A stretch of DNA of 64,000 bases from Planctomycetaceae bacterium (GCA_021371795.1 JAJFVK010000004.1:117922-181921), one strand, 5' to 3'. Numbered from the stretch's first letter, positions 28,172-37,871 are shown. Notes: generated from the sequence alone by a model not told the origin. Program-made: numbers and translations.

Positions 28172-28286
28172 AGATTTGTAATACTTTAGCCGAATGTAGG
28201 GGCGAACCTATGTGTTCGCCCTTTTGGGCAGACACGCAGGTCTGCCCCTACAAAAACCATACGGCTAAATTGTTACAAAGATTTAC
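28172..28286. repeat. MITE-like palindromic element
   Basis: About 115 bases with imperfect terminal inverted repeats of some 20 bases ending TTTAGCCG (28185-28192) and CGGCTAAA (28262-28269). Inside, TGTAGGGGC (28195) pairs with GCCCCTACA (28244), and two smaller hairpins (GGGCGAA/TTCGCCC and GGGCAGAC/GTCTGCCC) fill the centre, giving a cloverleaf-like fold. It has no coding content and lies before the TauE/SafE-like gene. Confidence 0.75.
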
Positions 28287-28299
28287 GAAAGGAATTGGA

Positions 28300-28662
28300 A
28301 TGTTCAATATTAGTCTTTATCTGCTTTTGGGTCTTTGCGCGGGAATTTTGAGTGGTCTTGTCGGTATCGGCGGGGCGACGCTGATTATCCCCGCTCTGGT
28401 TTTACTATTTGGAATGTCGCAATACACCGCGCAGGGCACTACGCTGGCGATGATGGTTCCGCCTATCGGCATTTTGGCTGCGTGGATGTATTATCAGAAG
28501 GGCTACGTGGATTTAAAAATCGCCGGCTTGATGTGCATCGGTTTTTTGATTGGCGGCCTTATCGGTGCTAAATTCGCCGTCGGCATTCCCGAACATATCC
28601 TAAAAAAAATATTCGGCGTGTTTTTGCTAATCGTGTCATTGAGAATGGTGTTCTGTAAATAA
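28300..28662 (+). CDS. TauE/SafE-family half-size membrane permease
   Basis: 120 residues, four membrane helices. The first helix pair reads LCAGILSGLVGIGGATLIIPALVLLFGMSQ, the TSUP signature. Full-length members have two such halves, so this one would act as a dimer. The substrate (sulfite, sulfonate or other anion) is unknown. GAAAGGAA precedes the ATG at 28300; an earlier in-frame ATG lies within the palindromic element. Confidence 0.8.
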   Translation: MFNISLYLLLGLCAGILSGLVGIGGATLIIPALVLLFGMSQYTAQGTTLAMMVPPIGILAAWMYYQKGYVDLKIAGLMCIGFLIGGLIGAKFAVGIPEHILKKIFGVFLLIVSLRMVFCK

Positions 28663-29149
28663 CTTCCGCAGGTAGAATTTTTAATTCTTAATGCTTAATT
28701 TTGAATTGTGGAACAGCCATAACGGCAGGGGATTTTGGCAGTTACTGCCAGACAAATTGAAGATTGAAGATTGTAGATTGAAGATTTCATAGGTTAAACC
28801 TGTTTTTTCGCATCTTTCCGATAATGGTACGCTCATTGCACTATATTTAAAAAGTCCGGCCAAAAGCCGTTCAAAAATTTTGATTTTTGCATTTTGATAT
28901 TTGATTTATCTATTAGGGATGTCTTGTGATTAGAATGGCGAAAAAAGGCGTTTTTTTCATTCAGTGATGGTCTTCTTTAGTCGATAACTCACTTGATACC
29001 AATATAAATGTGGTTATTGTCGGATTGTCGTCCGATAAAATGAACCTTACGGCAATTAAAACATTATAAAGTAAGGTTATCATTGAAAATTGAATACTTA
29101 AGATTTAGAATTGGTCATTAGAATCAATACACAGCTTATGAGGTAAAAT
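28663..29149. other. Intergenic region before clpC
   Basis: No gene seen. It starts with AT words ('tttttaattcttaatgctt') and near-tandem 'attgaagatt' units at 28755-28785. A possible clpC promoter is TTGAAA (29083-29088) with TAGAAT (29106-29111), 17 bases apart. A 'gtcggattgtcgtccgat' dyad lies near 29018-29035. No CtsR or CIRCE site was recognised. Confidence 0.4.
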
Positions 29150-31729
29150 ATGTTTGAACGTTTCACGGACAGAGCACGGAAGGTAATGGCGCTGGCAAAT
29201 CAGGAAGCGCAGCGTTTCAATCACGAGTACATCGGCACGGAACACATCCTGCTCGGACTTGTTAAAGAAGGTTCGGGTGTCGGAGCCAATGTTCTGAAAA
29301 ACCTCGATGTCGATATAAAGAAACTCCGGCTGGAAGTTGAAAAGCTCGTCAAGAGCGGCCCCGATATGGTTACGATGGGCAAACTTCCGCACACTCCCCG
29401 CGCAAAGAAAGTTATCGAGTTCGCAATCGAAGAAGCTCGGTCGCTCAATCATAATTACATCGGAACCGAACACCTGCTGCTCGGCCTCCTTCGCGAAACT
29501 GAAGGCGTAGCCGCACAGGTTCTTATGAATCTCGGCCTGAAACTCGAAGACGTTCGTCAGGAAGTTTTGAATCTGCTCGGCGCAGGCGTTGACAACAGTA
29601 TGCCTTCGCTTGATATGAAAATGGACCCATCGATGGGCGGCGGAGCTAAAGGCGCACCCGGCGGTCAGAAGAGCAGAACACCCGCTCTCGACAGTTTCGG
29701 CAGAGACCTGACACAGCTTGCCGCTGAAGGCGAACTTGACCCCGTTATCGGCAGAAGAATCGAAATTGAAAGACTTGTGCAAATCCTTTGCAGAAGAACG
29801 AAAAACAATCCTGTACTCATCGGCGAAGCTGGCGTTGGTAAAACCGCAATCGTCGAAGGACTCGCGCAGCGAATTTGTGATAAGCAGGTTCCCGAAATAC
29901 TTCGCGACAAACGAATCGTATCGCTTGACCTTGCATTGATGGTTGCCGGCACGAAGTACAGAGGTCAGTTTGAAGAAAGAATCAAAGCTGTTATCAACGA
30001 AGTCAAACGCGCGAAAAATGTTGTGCTGTTCATTGATGAACTTCATACATTAGTCGGAGCAGGCGGCGCAGAAGGCGCTATCGATGCTTCGAATGTTTTG
30101 AAGCCCGCTCTTTCGAGAGGCGAAGTACAGTGTATCGGTGCGACGACTTTCGACGAGTACAGAAAATATATCGAAAAAGACGCGGCTTTAGAAAGAAGAT
30201 TCCAGACAATCGTTGTTGAGCCGCCGAGCAAAGAAGAGGCTCTTGAAATTCTCAAAGGTCTTCGCGACAGATACGAAGCTCACCACAGAGTAACCTTCAG
30301 CAATGAAGCGCTCTATCAGGCCGTTGAGCTTTCCAGCAGATATATCACAGGCAGATGTATGCCTGATAAGGCAATCGATGTTATCGATGAAGCGGGCGCG
30401 TGCGTCCGCTTGAAGAATATGACGACTCCGCCGAATCTTGCGGAGATTGAGAAGGAAATCGAAAAGATTCAGCTCGAAAAAGACGAAGCTGTGAAGACTG
30501 CGGATTATGAAAAAGCCGCGGCGCTTCGCGACCAGTGCCAAAAACTTTTAGATAAGAAAGCACAGGTTCAGCAGGAATGGTATGATAAGAATAAAGAAAA
30601 CGCCGGCGAAGTTGATACTGAAATCATCGCTGAAGTTGTCAGCAAGATGACGGGCGTGCCGCTCAAGCGTTTGGAAAAACAGGAAGCGCAAAGACTGCTC
30701 GACCTCGAAGGCGAATTACATAGAAGAGTTGTCAGCCAGGATGAGGCTGTTACGGCTATCTCCAAAGCTGTTCGCAGGAGCAGAAGCGGTTTGAAAGACC
30801 CGAATCGTCCGATGGGTTCGTTTATATTCATTGGCCCAAGCGGCGTTGGTAAAACATTGCTCGCAAGAGCGCTTGCTGAATTTATGTTCGGCGATGAAGA
30901 CGCTCTGATTCAAATCGATATGAGCGAATATATGGAGAAGCACAATGTCAGCAGACTTGTCGGCGCTCCTCCGGGATATGTCGGTTACGAAGAAGGCGGC
31001 CAGCTTACCGAACGTATCAGACGCAGACCTTATGCGGTATTGCTGCTTGATGAAATCGAAAAGGCGCATTCGGATGTTTACAATATGCTTCTTCAGATTA
31101 TGGAAGAAGGCCGATTGACAGACAGTTTCGGCAGACATATCGATTTCAAGAACGTCATTTTGATTATGACAAGCAACATCGGCGCAGACCTGATTAAGAA
31201 TCAGGCCGGTTTCGGTTTCGGCAAACGCACCGCTGAAGCGAACTACGAAAAAATGAAGGATATGCTTAATAAGGAAGTCGAACGTCACTTCAGACCTGAA
31301 TTTTTGAACAGGCTTGATGATATGATTGTATTCCATTCTCTTACAAAGGATGATTTGACTACAATCGTCGAATACGAACTCAATAAGGTATTCAAACGCC
31401 TGACCAAACAGGGTTATCGTATGGAAGTCGCACAGGCGGCAAAAGAATTCCTCATTGAGAAGGGATATAATTCTGAATTTGGAGCTCGTCCATTGCGTCG
31501 TGCGATTGAACGTTATATTGAAGATACGCTTTCGGAAAATATTCTCCGCGGCGAATTCAAAGGCAAGAACGTTATCAAAATCGAAGTGCAGGACGAAGAC
31601 CACCTGAAATTCGAAGGCTTATTTGAAGAAAAGCCAAAGGTCGAACCAGTCGCGGCGGCGGCAGCAATCGCACCGGCTGCAAACGACGCCCAGCCAAACG
31701 CCGACCAAAGCCCGACCGAAGGTACGTAA
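29150..31729 (+). CDS. clpC: ATP-dependent Clp protease ATP-binding subunit ClpC
   Basis: AAA+ unfoldase feeding ClpP. 859 residues: two N-terminal Clp-N repeats (about 4-145), first ATPase with [13 protein letters not shown], a middle region with a UVR motif ([17 protein letters not shown]), second ATPase with [14 protein letters not shown], and the C-terminal D2-small domain. The UVR motif distinguishes ClpC from ClpA and ClpB. The Ala/Pro-rich last 30 residues are an unusual tail. GAGGT precedes the start. No clpP is in view. Confidence 0.96.
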   Translation: MFERFTDRARKVMALANQEAQRFNHEYIGTEHILLGLVKEGSGVGANVLKNLDVDIKKLRLEVEKLVKSGPDMVTMGKLPHTPRAKKVIEFAIEEARSLNHNYIGTEHLLLGLLRETEGVAAQVLMNLGLKLEDVRQEVLNLLGAGVDNSMPSLDMKMDPSMGGGAKGAPGGQKSRTPALDSFGRDLTQLAAEGELDPVIGRRIEIERLVQILCRRTKNNPVLIGEAGVGKTAIVEGLAQRICDKQVPEILRDKRIVSLDLALMVAGTKYRGQFEERIKAVINEVKRAKNVVLFIDELHTLVGAGGAEGAIDASNVLKPALSRGEVQCIGATTFDEYRKYIEKDAALERRFQTIVVEPPSKEEALEILKGLRDRYEAHHRVTFSNEALYQAVELSSRYITGRCMPDKAIDVIDEAGACVRLKNMTTPPNLAEIEKEIEKIQLEKDEAVKTADYEKAAALRDQCQKLLDKKAQVQQEWYDKNKENAGEVDTEIIAEVVSKMTGVPLKRLEKQEAQRLLDLEGELHRRVVSQDEAVTAISKAVRRSRSGLKDPNRPMGSFIFIGPSGVGKTLLARALAEFMFGDEDALIQIDMSEYMEKHNVSRLVGAPPGYVGYEEGGQLTERIRRRPYAVLLLDEIEKAHSDVYNMLLQIMEEGRLTDSFGRHIDFKNVILIMTSNIGADLIKNQAGFGFGKRTAEANYEKMKDMLNKEVERHFRPEFLNRLDDMIVFHSLTKDDLTTIVEYELNKVFKRLTKQGYRMEVAQAAKEFLIEKGYNSEFGARPLRRAIERYIEDTLSENILRGEFKGKNVIKIEVQDEDHLKFEGLFEEKPKVEPVAAAAAIAPAANDAQPNADQSPTEGT

Positions 31730-31766
31730 CGAATTTAAGATTTAAAAATTCATATTTAATATTTTA

Positions 31767-31796
31767 AAGCCTCTTGATTTTCAGGAGGCTTTTTTG
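31767..31796 (+). terminator. Terminator after clpC
   Basis: AAGCCTC pairs with GAGGCTT over a ten-base loop, followed by six T. Confidence 0.85.
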
Positions 31797-31871
31797 TTTA
31801 TAAAGCTATAGAATTATGCTAAAGTATTCTATTAATTTTGATATTTGATATTTAATTTTTGATATTGTTAT

Positions 31872-32726
31872 ATGGCCAGTCACAATTTAGCACGAATAAA
31901 AATCGAAGACTACGATATCGTCGGCTACTCGGTAGCGGGCGAAGAGACTGTCGTGTCGATACCGCAGCTTGATGTCTGTTTCGACATCGGCAAAGCGCCC
32001 GACCAGCTTATAAGCATAAACAATTGTTTGCTCACGCACGGCCATATCGACCACGCGGCTGGTATCGCGTATTATCTTTCGCACAGAAAATTCTGCGGAC
32101 AAAAAGCGGGCACTGTTTTAGCGTCTGAAAATGTGCTGTCTTGTATTGAAGATATAATCAAAACATGGGGCAGACTCGACGGCAGCAGAATACAGGCCAA
32201 TCTTGTTCCGATGGAAGACGGCAAGGACTATTTCATCAAACCGAATCTTTTCGTTCGTGCTTTCGCGACAAAACACTGCAAAGGTTCACTGGGTTTTACC
32301 GTTATTGAAACAAAGAAAAAGCTAAAGGAAGAATATCTCGGTCTTACCGGCCACGAGCTTGTCGAGCTGAAGAAGAAAAATATCGAGATTGATTATCCGG
32401 TCGAAACTCCGATTGCGACGTATCTGGGCGATACGAGATATGTGGATTTTTCAAAATACGATTTCATCGCCAAGAGTAAATTTCTGATTGCCGAGTGTAC
32501 GTTCATCGCCGATGAGCATACCGACAGGGCGCTTGCCGGCGAACACATGCACCTTGATGATTTTGTAAAAATGGTTGGCGAACTTGACAATCAACACGTG
32601 ATTGTAACACACTTGAGTCAGAGAACATATATTGTTGAAGCGAAAAAAATGCTCAAGGAAAGATTAAGCCCCGATATGTTCGCAAAGACAATTCTGCTGA
32701 TGGACAGAAAAAACCACATCAAATAA
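31872..32726 (+). CDS. RNase Z-like metallo-beta-lactamase-fold hydrolase
   Basis: 284 residues. The metal motif LTHGHIDHAAG (about 54-64), later ECTFIADEHT and a final HLSQR place it near the tRNase Z/ElaC branch. It is shorter than ElaC and lacks a clear exosite arm, so tRNA 3' processing is only likely. A plant-type short tRNase Z relative is another reading. Confidence 0.7.
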   Translation: MASHNLARIKIEDYDIVGYSVAGEETVVSIPQLDVCFDIGKAPDQLISINNCLLTHGHIDHAAGIAYYLSHRKFCGQKAGTVLASENVLSCIEDIIKTWGRLDGSRIQANLVPMEDGKDYFIKPNLFVRAFATKHCKGSLGFTVIETKKKLKEEYLGLTGHELVELKKKNIEIDYPVETPIATYLGDTRYVDFSKYDFIAKSKFLIAECTFIADEHTDRALAGEHMHLDDFVKMVGELDNQHVIVTHLSQRTYIVEAKKMLKERLSPDMFAKTILLMDRKNHIK

Positions 32727-32985
32727 TTGAAGATTGTCGAAGACCCCTTCGGGGAAGATTGGATTTTCGTTACAATCAGAGCCGCGACCGTAAGCGAGCG
32801 GGTTTCAGTTTCTAAAAAGTCAAACGAAATCGTAAATATATGTGTTGAAGCGGTTTGATAAGGCAGAAAGACAAATGGATGTTTTTCATGAAATTTTTTT
32901 TCTGCCGAAATCAACGACATAATAAAATCAAAATTCCAAATTGGATGTTCGATGTTCAGTGTTCGATGTTGGACGTTCAGAAAAT

Positions 32986-33016
32986 CTTCGTGTCTATTCG
33001 TGCGTTTTCGTGGTTT
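32986..33016. repeat. 'attcgtg' dispersed repeat, copy 3
   Basis: 'cttcgtgtctattcgtgcg' then 'ttttcgtggtt', a variant of the copies at 11674 and 26072. Confidence 0.55.
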
Positions 33017-33073
33017 CAAAATCCGTGTTGTCAGTGTAATCAGCGATAAAAAATAAAATTAAGAAAAAAATAT

Positions 33074-33099
33074 TAGTGCCTTGGTGCCTTAGTGGCTGC
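33074..33099. repeat. 'cacaaaggcac' dispersed repeat, copy 2 (inverted)
   Basis: 'ttagtgccttggtgcctt' then 'agtggct', the reverse complement of the unit at 26602 with a few changes. Confidence 0.55.
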
Positions 33100-33233
33100 G
33101 TAAAAGTAACGCAAGTTTTCCAAAACCCCATTTTCAACTTTTACGATTTCTTACGATTTTACTGCATTTCATTGCTCATTTAGTTTAATTCACTTCATTT
33201 TACTGTCTTTTTGTTTCATTTTGTTACCATCAA

Positions 33234-33544
33234 AACTTGCGCCTTGCGTGATTTTGCGAAAAAGTCGCGCACGTTTGGTTAAATCAGAACTTGCGCATAC
33301 AACATATAGTGTACCTGAAATTTTGCGCAAGCCGAAACCTGCGCGAAATTTGTGAATTTTAGAAAATTTTGATTTTTGTGAATGTTTTAAAATGTTTTTT
33401 GAGTGTTTTGTCTGAAACGTGCGCATATTGCGCGCAATTTTGAAAAAAAACGGGAAAAATGAAAATTCCGCTAACTCTCTTTTTGATATTGAATTGTATC
33501 AAAATTTTGCGAGAACTTGCGCATTCTGATTTTTGCGAAAAAGC
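33234..33544. repeat. TGCGC-rich block with a spaced direct repeat
   Basis: 'aacttgcgc' followed by 'gattttgcgaaaaag' occurs at 33234-33264 and, slightly changed, at 33514-33544. Between and after them further TGCGC words recur in otherwise AT-rich DNA, about eight in 370 bases. Confidence 0.5.
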
Positions 33545-33609
33545 GTTATAAGTCTTTATTTCCCGTTGAATCGCCGGATTTACGAACGATAAAACGTGCG
33601 CGTTTTAAT

Positions 33610-33984
33610 TTATTCTTCGGTTTCCTGCGAGTCTTGTTTTTGCAAATCGCCGATTGAGCATGGCTCTGCGACTTTTCTATAGCCGAGTGTTTGGACGATT
33701 TCCAAAACTTCTGTCCAGCTTGGGAAAGGTTTGTTGTTTTGCTTTTTATATTGGTTAACGGCCATTACAAATGTAAACTGTTCATCGGTCATCTGGCCTT
33801 CTTCGGCTGCGCGCCTATCGTCAGAGCGTCTTACGCCGGGGCCGCGGCGGCGGTCGAGGTTCATTCTTCTATCGGATGCACTTGCACGTCTTTCAGCGGT
33901 CTGCTGTCTTGCCTTTGCGTAACAACTATCTAAATCTGCTTTATATTCTTCCACTTCTATTACCTCATTTAATGTCGTTTGCAT
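33610..33984 (-). CDS. Conserved planctomycete-type hypothetical protein
   Basis: 124 residues. An Arg-rich middle (RRASASDRRMNLDRRRGPGVRR) leads to the domain DEQFTFVMAVNQYKKQNNKPFPSWTEVLEIVQTLGYRKV, which I recall from other planctomycetes as a conserved protein of unknown role. It begins at the base next to the stop of the upstream gene. Confidence 0.75.
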   Translation of the reverse strand: MQTTLNEVIEVEEYKADLDSCYAKARQQTAERRASASDRRMNLDRRRGPGVRRSDDRRAAEEGQMTDEQFTFVMAVNQYKKQNNKPFPSWTEVLEIVQTLGYRKVAEPCSIGDLQKQDSQETEE

Positions 33985-34317
33985 TTAAATCTCGTTTCCA
34001 TCGTTAAAATTATTTTGGTTGTCGTATGGGTTGTCCCATTCAGAATCATTGAACGCGTCGTCTAAGAAATTGTCGAAATCCTGCTCCGACTCGATAATTT
34101 TTTGAGCCTGGTCGAGCAGATGTTCCGGCACCATCACCGCTATACCAATTACGGCCATCGAATAACTTTTCTGCGTCGCTGTTATAGCGGGAATATTATT
34201 CTTAATGAGAATGTCGCGATAGTCATTTGCTAAATCGACATCCTCGGCGATAGCGACCGTAACATAGTCCTCCAAAGCCGATTTCTGGTTATTCACATTT
34301 TCATCGTTACTGTTCAT
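33985..34317 (-). CDS. DUF2007-like small protein
   Basis: 110 residues: DYVTVAIAEDVDLANDYRDILIKNNIPA then VMVPEHLLDQAQKIIE, a ferredoxin-like fold pattern of 'putative signal-transducing' DUF2007 proteins. The acidic, Asn-rich tail is unstructured. Coupled to the downstream gene and divergent from the histone-like gene. Confidence 0.7.
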   Translation of the reverse strand: MNSNDENVNNQKSALEDYVTVAIAEDVDLANDYRDILIKNNIPAITATQKSYSMAVIGIAVMVPEHLLDQAQKIIESEQDFDNFLDDAFNDSEWDNPYDNQNNFNDGNEI

Positions 34318-34599
34318 AATTCGCTTTCAGAGGCTCGCTCGTATTAACTGCGTAAAACGAGTAAGTCCAAAGATGCTGTAAAACGGTCTCTGAAAGTGTT
34401 TTCGACCAAAAACAAGGGTCGGATAATGTAAAAAAGTGAGTAAAACAGCCAATAAATGCAAAATTTTGTACTTTTTCGCAAATTTTTTGTTGCAAAAGGT
34501 CTTATAAAGGCACAGAATACCGTCCAGTAAGTCGGTTCTGTCGTAATGAGCCGATAATAAAAAGGAATTGTTGTTTTATTTGCATGGAGGAATCCTAAC

Positions 34600-34794
34600 A
34601 TGGCAAAGAAAAAAGCTGGAAAAGAGTCTTTGATTGTTGCAAGCAAAGTCAAAGCATATGTAAAGAGCAAAAAGATGATGACATCTGCTGATGCTCTTGG
34701 CGCTTTAAGCGATAAAATTTATTGTATGCTTGATGGCGCTTGCGAAAGAACAAAGGCTAACAGACGCAGCACTTTGAAGCCGCAAGATCTGTAA
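34600..34794 (+). CDS. Bacterial histone-fold protein (probable)
   Basis: 64 residues, 13 of them Lys (17 Lys plus Arg), starting MAKKKAGKES. The layout is a short basic tail, helix SLIVASKVKAYVKSK, loop MMTSADAL, a long central helix, and 'ANRRSTLKPQDL'. The ending matches the loop-2 and helix-3 pattern 'NgRkTvrPxDl' of small bacterial histone-fold proteins such as the Bdellovibrio one. Known for the family: dimers that bind and coat or bend DNA. It has its own ribosome site (GGAGGA) and terminator. Confidence 0.72.
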   Translation: MAKKKAGKESLIVASKVKAYVKSKKMMTSADALGALSDKIYCMLDGACERTKANRRSTLKPQDL

Positions 34795-35101
34795 TAGTTA
34801 CAGATTCGAAAACAACGAAACCGACCTCTACAATATTTGAAATCTCAAAAAGATATTTTAAATTAATAGTGGTCGGTTTTTTTTGTTAAAAACTTAATAA
34901 TATTTTTCCTCGATTGTATTTTTAAGCATTTATTACACTTTTTTTCGACTTTCCATAACTTTACGTCCTATAACCATCAAAAGCCTGCCTGACGATACTG
35001 AAAATTGATTTTATAGGAACAATTTATTAATTATAGATGGGGAAAAAACCGATTATACATATTATACATAATTTTATTTTATAATCGGAGAATTGTAAAT
35101 C
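34795..35101. other. Intergenic region between the histone-like and glycogen synthase genes
   Basis: Holds the terminator at 34818-34885 and AT-rich DNA. A possible promoter for the next gene is TTGATT (35005-35010) and TAATTA (35028-35033), 17 bases apart. Nothing else seen. Confidence 0.4.
34818..34885 (+). terminator. Terminator after the histone-like gene
   Basis: AAACCGACC pairs with GGTCGGTTT across a 44-base loop, then a run of T. The loop is unusually long. Confidence 0.75.
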
Positions 35102-36406
35102 TTGAAGGTGTTTATGTTAGGTTGGGAATTCCCGCCATTCATTAGTGGCGGTCTTGGCACAGCTTGCTATGGTTTGACAAAAGCTATGAGCAAACTGGGT
35201 CTGGAAATTACGTTCGTTCTGCCAAGAATGGTACGTGCCGAAGGTATGTCCAGCCATATAAATCTCCGAACACCAGCCGACATCAAGGGCGGCCATCTCG
35301 AATGGGAAACCGAAGAGATAAAAAATCTGCGGATTAAGACCATCGATTCTCCGTTGCAGCCTTATGACACTCCGGAATCATATCAAAGCGAAATCGAAGA
35401 GATTATCCGCACCAAAAAAGAAAGAATGACGGGCATTGTTGACAATGACCATCTGCAGGACAACGGTCATTACGCAGGCGATATGTATTCTGAAGTGCAT
35501 CGTTACGCCGCGGCAGCAGTTAGACTGGCGCAGCAGGAAAGTTTCGATGTTATTCACGCACACGACTGGATGACTTATTCGGCCGGTATCGCAGTGGCGG
35601 CAATCAGCGGCAAACCGCTGGTAATTCACGTTCACTCGACTGAATTCGACCGCAGCGGCGAACATGTGAATCAAATGATTTACAATCTTGAGCGGGCAGG
35701 TATGCACGCGGCGGACAGGATTATCGCTGTCAGCTATCTTACAAAAAATATTATTTTGTCACGCTACGGTGTAGCCGGCGACAAAGTTGAAGTTGTTTAT
35801 AACGGTATCGAAAAGAACGGCAGCAGTTTTGGACTGGGCAAAATCGGAATCAGCAGAGATGAAAAAATCGTGCTGTTCCTCGGCAGAATCACAATGCAGA
35901 AAGGCCCGGAATATTTCCTCGGCGCAGCCAAGAAGGTTCTCGAAGTTATGGACAATGTCCGCTTCGTTATGGCAGGTTCCGGCGATATGATGAAACGAAC
36001 AATCGAACTGGCAGCCCAACTCGGTATCGGCGGAAAAGTATTGTTCACAGGCTTTTTACGCGGTGAAGACGTCCGCAAAGTCTATGAAAGAGCCGACCTT
36101 TATGTTATGCCCAGCGTATCAGAGCCTTTCGGCATCGCACCGCTTGAGGCGCTCAATAACGATGTGCCGGTATTAATCAGCAAACAAAGCGGCGTTTCAG
36201 AAGTTCTGACGCACGTTTTGAAAGCGGATTTTTGGGACGTAAACGAAATCGCAAATAAAATCGTCGCGGTATTAAAATACCCGCCTCTGCAAATGACACT
36301 CAAAGAACATGGAAACTATGAGGTCAGGAAGTTGAAATGGGAAGACGCCGCTGAAAAATGCAAACAGGTATATTTACAGGTTATAGAACAAGCTGTCTGC
36401 GTTTAA
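35102..36406 (+). CDS. Glycogen/starch synthase-like glycosyltransferase
   Basis: 434 residues, GT-B fold. The start MKVFMLGWEFPPFISGGLGTACYGL is the GT5-like N-terminal acceptor loop; the C-terminal half has FLGRITMQKGPEYFL and SVSEPFGIAPLEAL (donor binding, E(x7)E-like). The TTG at 35102 is used because family members start MKVLMLGWEFPP; the next ATG is four codons in. Followed by GH57 and GH133 genes, which supports glycogen metabolism. Confidence 0.88.
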   Translation: MKVFMLGWEFPPFISGGLGTACYGLTKAMSKLGLEITFVLPRMVRAEGMSSHINLRTPADIKGGHLEWETEEIKNLRIKTIDSPLQPYDTPESYQSEIEEIIRTKKERMTGIVDNDHLQDNGHYAGDMYSEVHRYAAAAVRLAQQESFDVIHAHDWMTYSAGIAVAAISGKPLVIHVHSTEFDRSGEHVNQMIYNLERAGMHAADRIIAVSYLTKNIILSRYGVAGDKVEVVYNGIEKNGSSFGLGKIGISRDEKIVLFLGRITMQKGPEYFLGAAKKVLEVMDNVRFVMAGSGDMMKRTIELAAQLGIGGKVLFTGFLRGEDVRKVYERADLYVMPSVSEPFGIAPLEALNNDVPVLISKQSGVSEVLTHVLKADFWDVNEIANKIVAVLKYPPLQMTLKEHGNYEVRKLKWEDAAEKCKQVYLQVIEQAVCV

Positions 36407-36411
36407 CCGAA

Positions 36412-36505
36412 AATAAAAAATAAAAATGTAAAATGAAAAATTAAGGAAGTCGTCCCGCAGGGACTCCAATTTTTTTATATTTTATATTTAATTTTGTTAT
36501 CAAGG
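36412..36505. repeat. AT-word repeat with GTCCCGCAGGGAC hairpin
   Basis: 'aaaataaaaaataaaaatg' words flank the inverted repeat GTCCCGCAGGGAC, then more AT words. Same composite design as 837-900 and 39879-39940 but a different hairpin. Confidence 0.5.
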
Positions 36506-36516
36506 GATTGATATAT

Positions 36517-37743
36517 ATGCCATCAGTTTGCTTTTATTTTCAGGTACATCAGCCATTCAGGTTGAGGCACTATACCGTTTTCGATCACGACCACAGATAT
36601 TTTGACGAATTCAAAAACAAATCCATTTGTCAAAAAGTCGCCAACAAATGCTATTTGCCCGCCAACAGAGTAATTCTCGATTTGATTAAACAGCACGAAG
36701 GCAGATTTCGCGTGGCATACAGTATCACCGGCATTTTGCTCGAACAACTGGCCGATTACGCGCCGGAAGTGATGAGCACATTCGATGCGCTGGCAAGAAC
36801 CGGCTGTGTGGAATTTCTGGCCGAGACTTATTATCACAGCTTGAGCTTTTTATACTCGCGCGGCGAGTTCAGAGACCAGATTTTTAAGCATATTGATACA
36901 GTTGAAACGCTTTTTGGGCAAAGGCCGAGGGTTTTCCGCAATACCGAACTAATATATAGTAATGATTTAGCGGCCGAACTGGAGTCTATGGGTATTTTTG
37001 ATGGCGTTATTACAGAAGGTGCTGACAAAATACTATGGGGCAGGAGTCCTAATTTTCTGTATAAGCCGCCGGGAGACGGCAAAATCAAGATTTTGCTCAA
37101 AAATTACGCATTGAGCGATGATATAGCTTTTCGATTCTCGAACCGAGGCTGGAATGAATGGCCTTTAAAAACGGAAAAATTCACAAATTGGGTAAATCAG
37201 ATAAACGGCAACGGATACGTAGCCAATCTGTTTATGGATTATGAAACTTTCGGCGAACATCAATGGGAGGATACCGGCATATTCGATTTCCTTAGGTATT
37301 TGCCAGGCGAGGTATTAAAGCATCCGGATAATAATTTCAAAACGCCTTCAGAAGCGATTGCATCTTATCCGGCAACGGATACAATAGATGTGCCGACGCT
37401 GATAAGCTGGGCGGATACGGAACGAGATGTCTCGGCATGGCTGGGCAATGCGATGCAGTCGAACGCGCTGCACGAAATTTACCGTATGGAACAGAATATT
37501 AAAAAGGCAGGCGATGTTAAATTGCTTTCTGACTGGCGCAAGCTGCAGACGTCAGACCATTTTTATTATATGTGCACCAAGTGGTTTTCAGACGGCGATG
37601 TTCATAAATATTTTAATCCTTATGATTCACCTTATGACTCTTATATTAATTTTATGAACATCATTGGCAATCTCGAAAAGAGATGCGGCAAACATCCGAA
37701 AGTCCGCAAGAAAACCAGTGAGACCGAACAGGTAGTAATATAG
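36517..37743 (+). CDS. GH57 alpha-amylase family glycoside hydrolase
   Basis: 408 residues. VCFYFQVHQPFRL is the first GH57 motif; FRNTELIYSN contains the nucleophile Glu and FMDYETFGEHQ the acid/base Asp. The family hydrolyses or transfers alpha-glucans. The ATG at 36517 has AAGGGA nine bases before it. Between synthase and debranching enzyme, it probably trims or degrades glycogen. Confidence 0.9.
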   Translation: MPSVCFYFQVHQPFRLRHYTVFDHDHRYFDEFKNKSICQKVANKCYLPANRVILDLIKQHEGRFRVAYSITGILLEQLADYAPEVMSTFDALARTGCVEFLAETYYHSLSFLYSRGEFRDQIFKHIDTVETLFGQRPRVFRNTELIYSNDLAAELESMGIFDGVITEGADKILWGRSPNFLYKPPGDGKIKILLKNYALSDDIAFRFSNRGWNEWPLKTEKFTNWVNQINGNGYVANLFMDYETFGEHQWEDTGIFDFLRYLPGEVLKHPDNNFKTPSEAIASYPATDTIDVPTLISWADTERDVSAWLGNAMQSNALHEIYRMEQNIKKAGDVKLLSDWRKLQTSDHFYYMCTKWFSDGDVHKYFNPYDSPYDSYINFMNIIGNLEKRCGKHPKVRKKTSETEQVVI

Positions 37744-37750
37744 TGATTCA

Positions 37751-37841
37751 TATACCCTTAAGGGTAGTAAATTCCCGCGATTGGAAGAGTAAGGTAATAT
37801 TTTAAAGCACTTACCCGCGGATTAACGGGAAAATTCAATAG
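37751..37841. repeat. 'cccttaagggtagtaaattcccg' repeat, copy 1
   Basis: Left part 'atacccttaagggtag' then 'taaattcccgcgatt', right part 'cccgcggattaacggg' then 'aaaattcaat'. AATTCCCG and CGGGAAAATT can pair. A second copy at 40771-40895 is interrupted; a half copy is at 52466-52505 on the other strand. Confidence 0.6.
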
Positions 37842-37871
37842 TGATCAGTATATATAGGAGCTAAAAGAGTC

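Larger units (their letters stand above)
32727..33609. other. Long AT-rich intergenic region rich in repeats
   Basis: 883 bases without a convincing gene. It holds a CCCCTTCGGGG hairpin (about 32742), 'gttcgatgttcagtgttcgatg' near-tandem units (32947-32980), the 'attcgtg' repeat, the 'cactaaggcac' repeat, and from 33230 on a field of TGCGC words. A possible 78-residue basic reading frame (33190-33426, minus) has no recognisable domain. Confidence 0.5.

Noticed and set aside
29105..30046. Minus-strand open frame of 313 residues over clpC
   Set aside because: Mirrors the clpC coding frame and shows no recognisable domain.
33190..33426. Basic 78-residue minus-strand frame in the long gap
   Set aside because: Lies in the repeat field, has no domain and no ribosome site; described as intergenic instead.
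32727..33609. Replication origin
   Set aside because: AT-rich and gene-free, but no TTATCCACA-type boxes and no dnaA or dnaN nearby.
34344..34670. Minus-strand open frame of 108 hydrophobic residues
   Set aside because: Overlaps the histone-like gene and its leader; no ribosome site, so read as chance.
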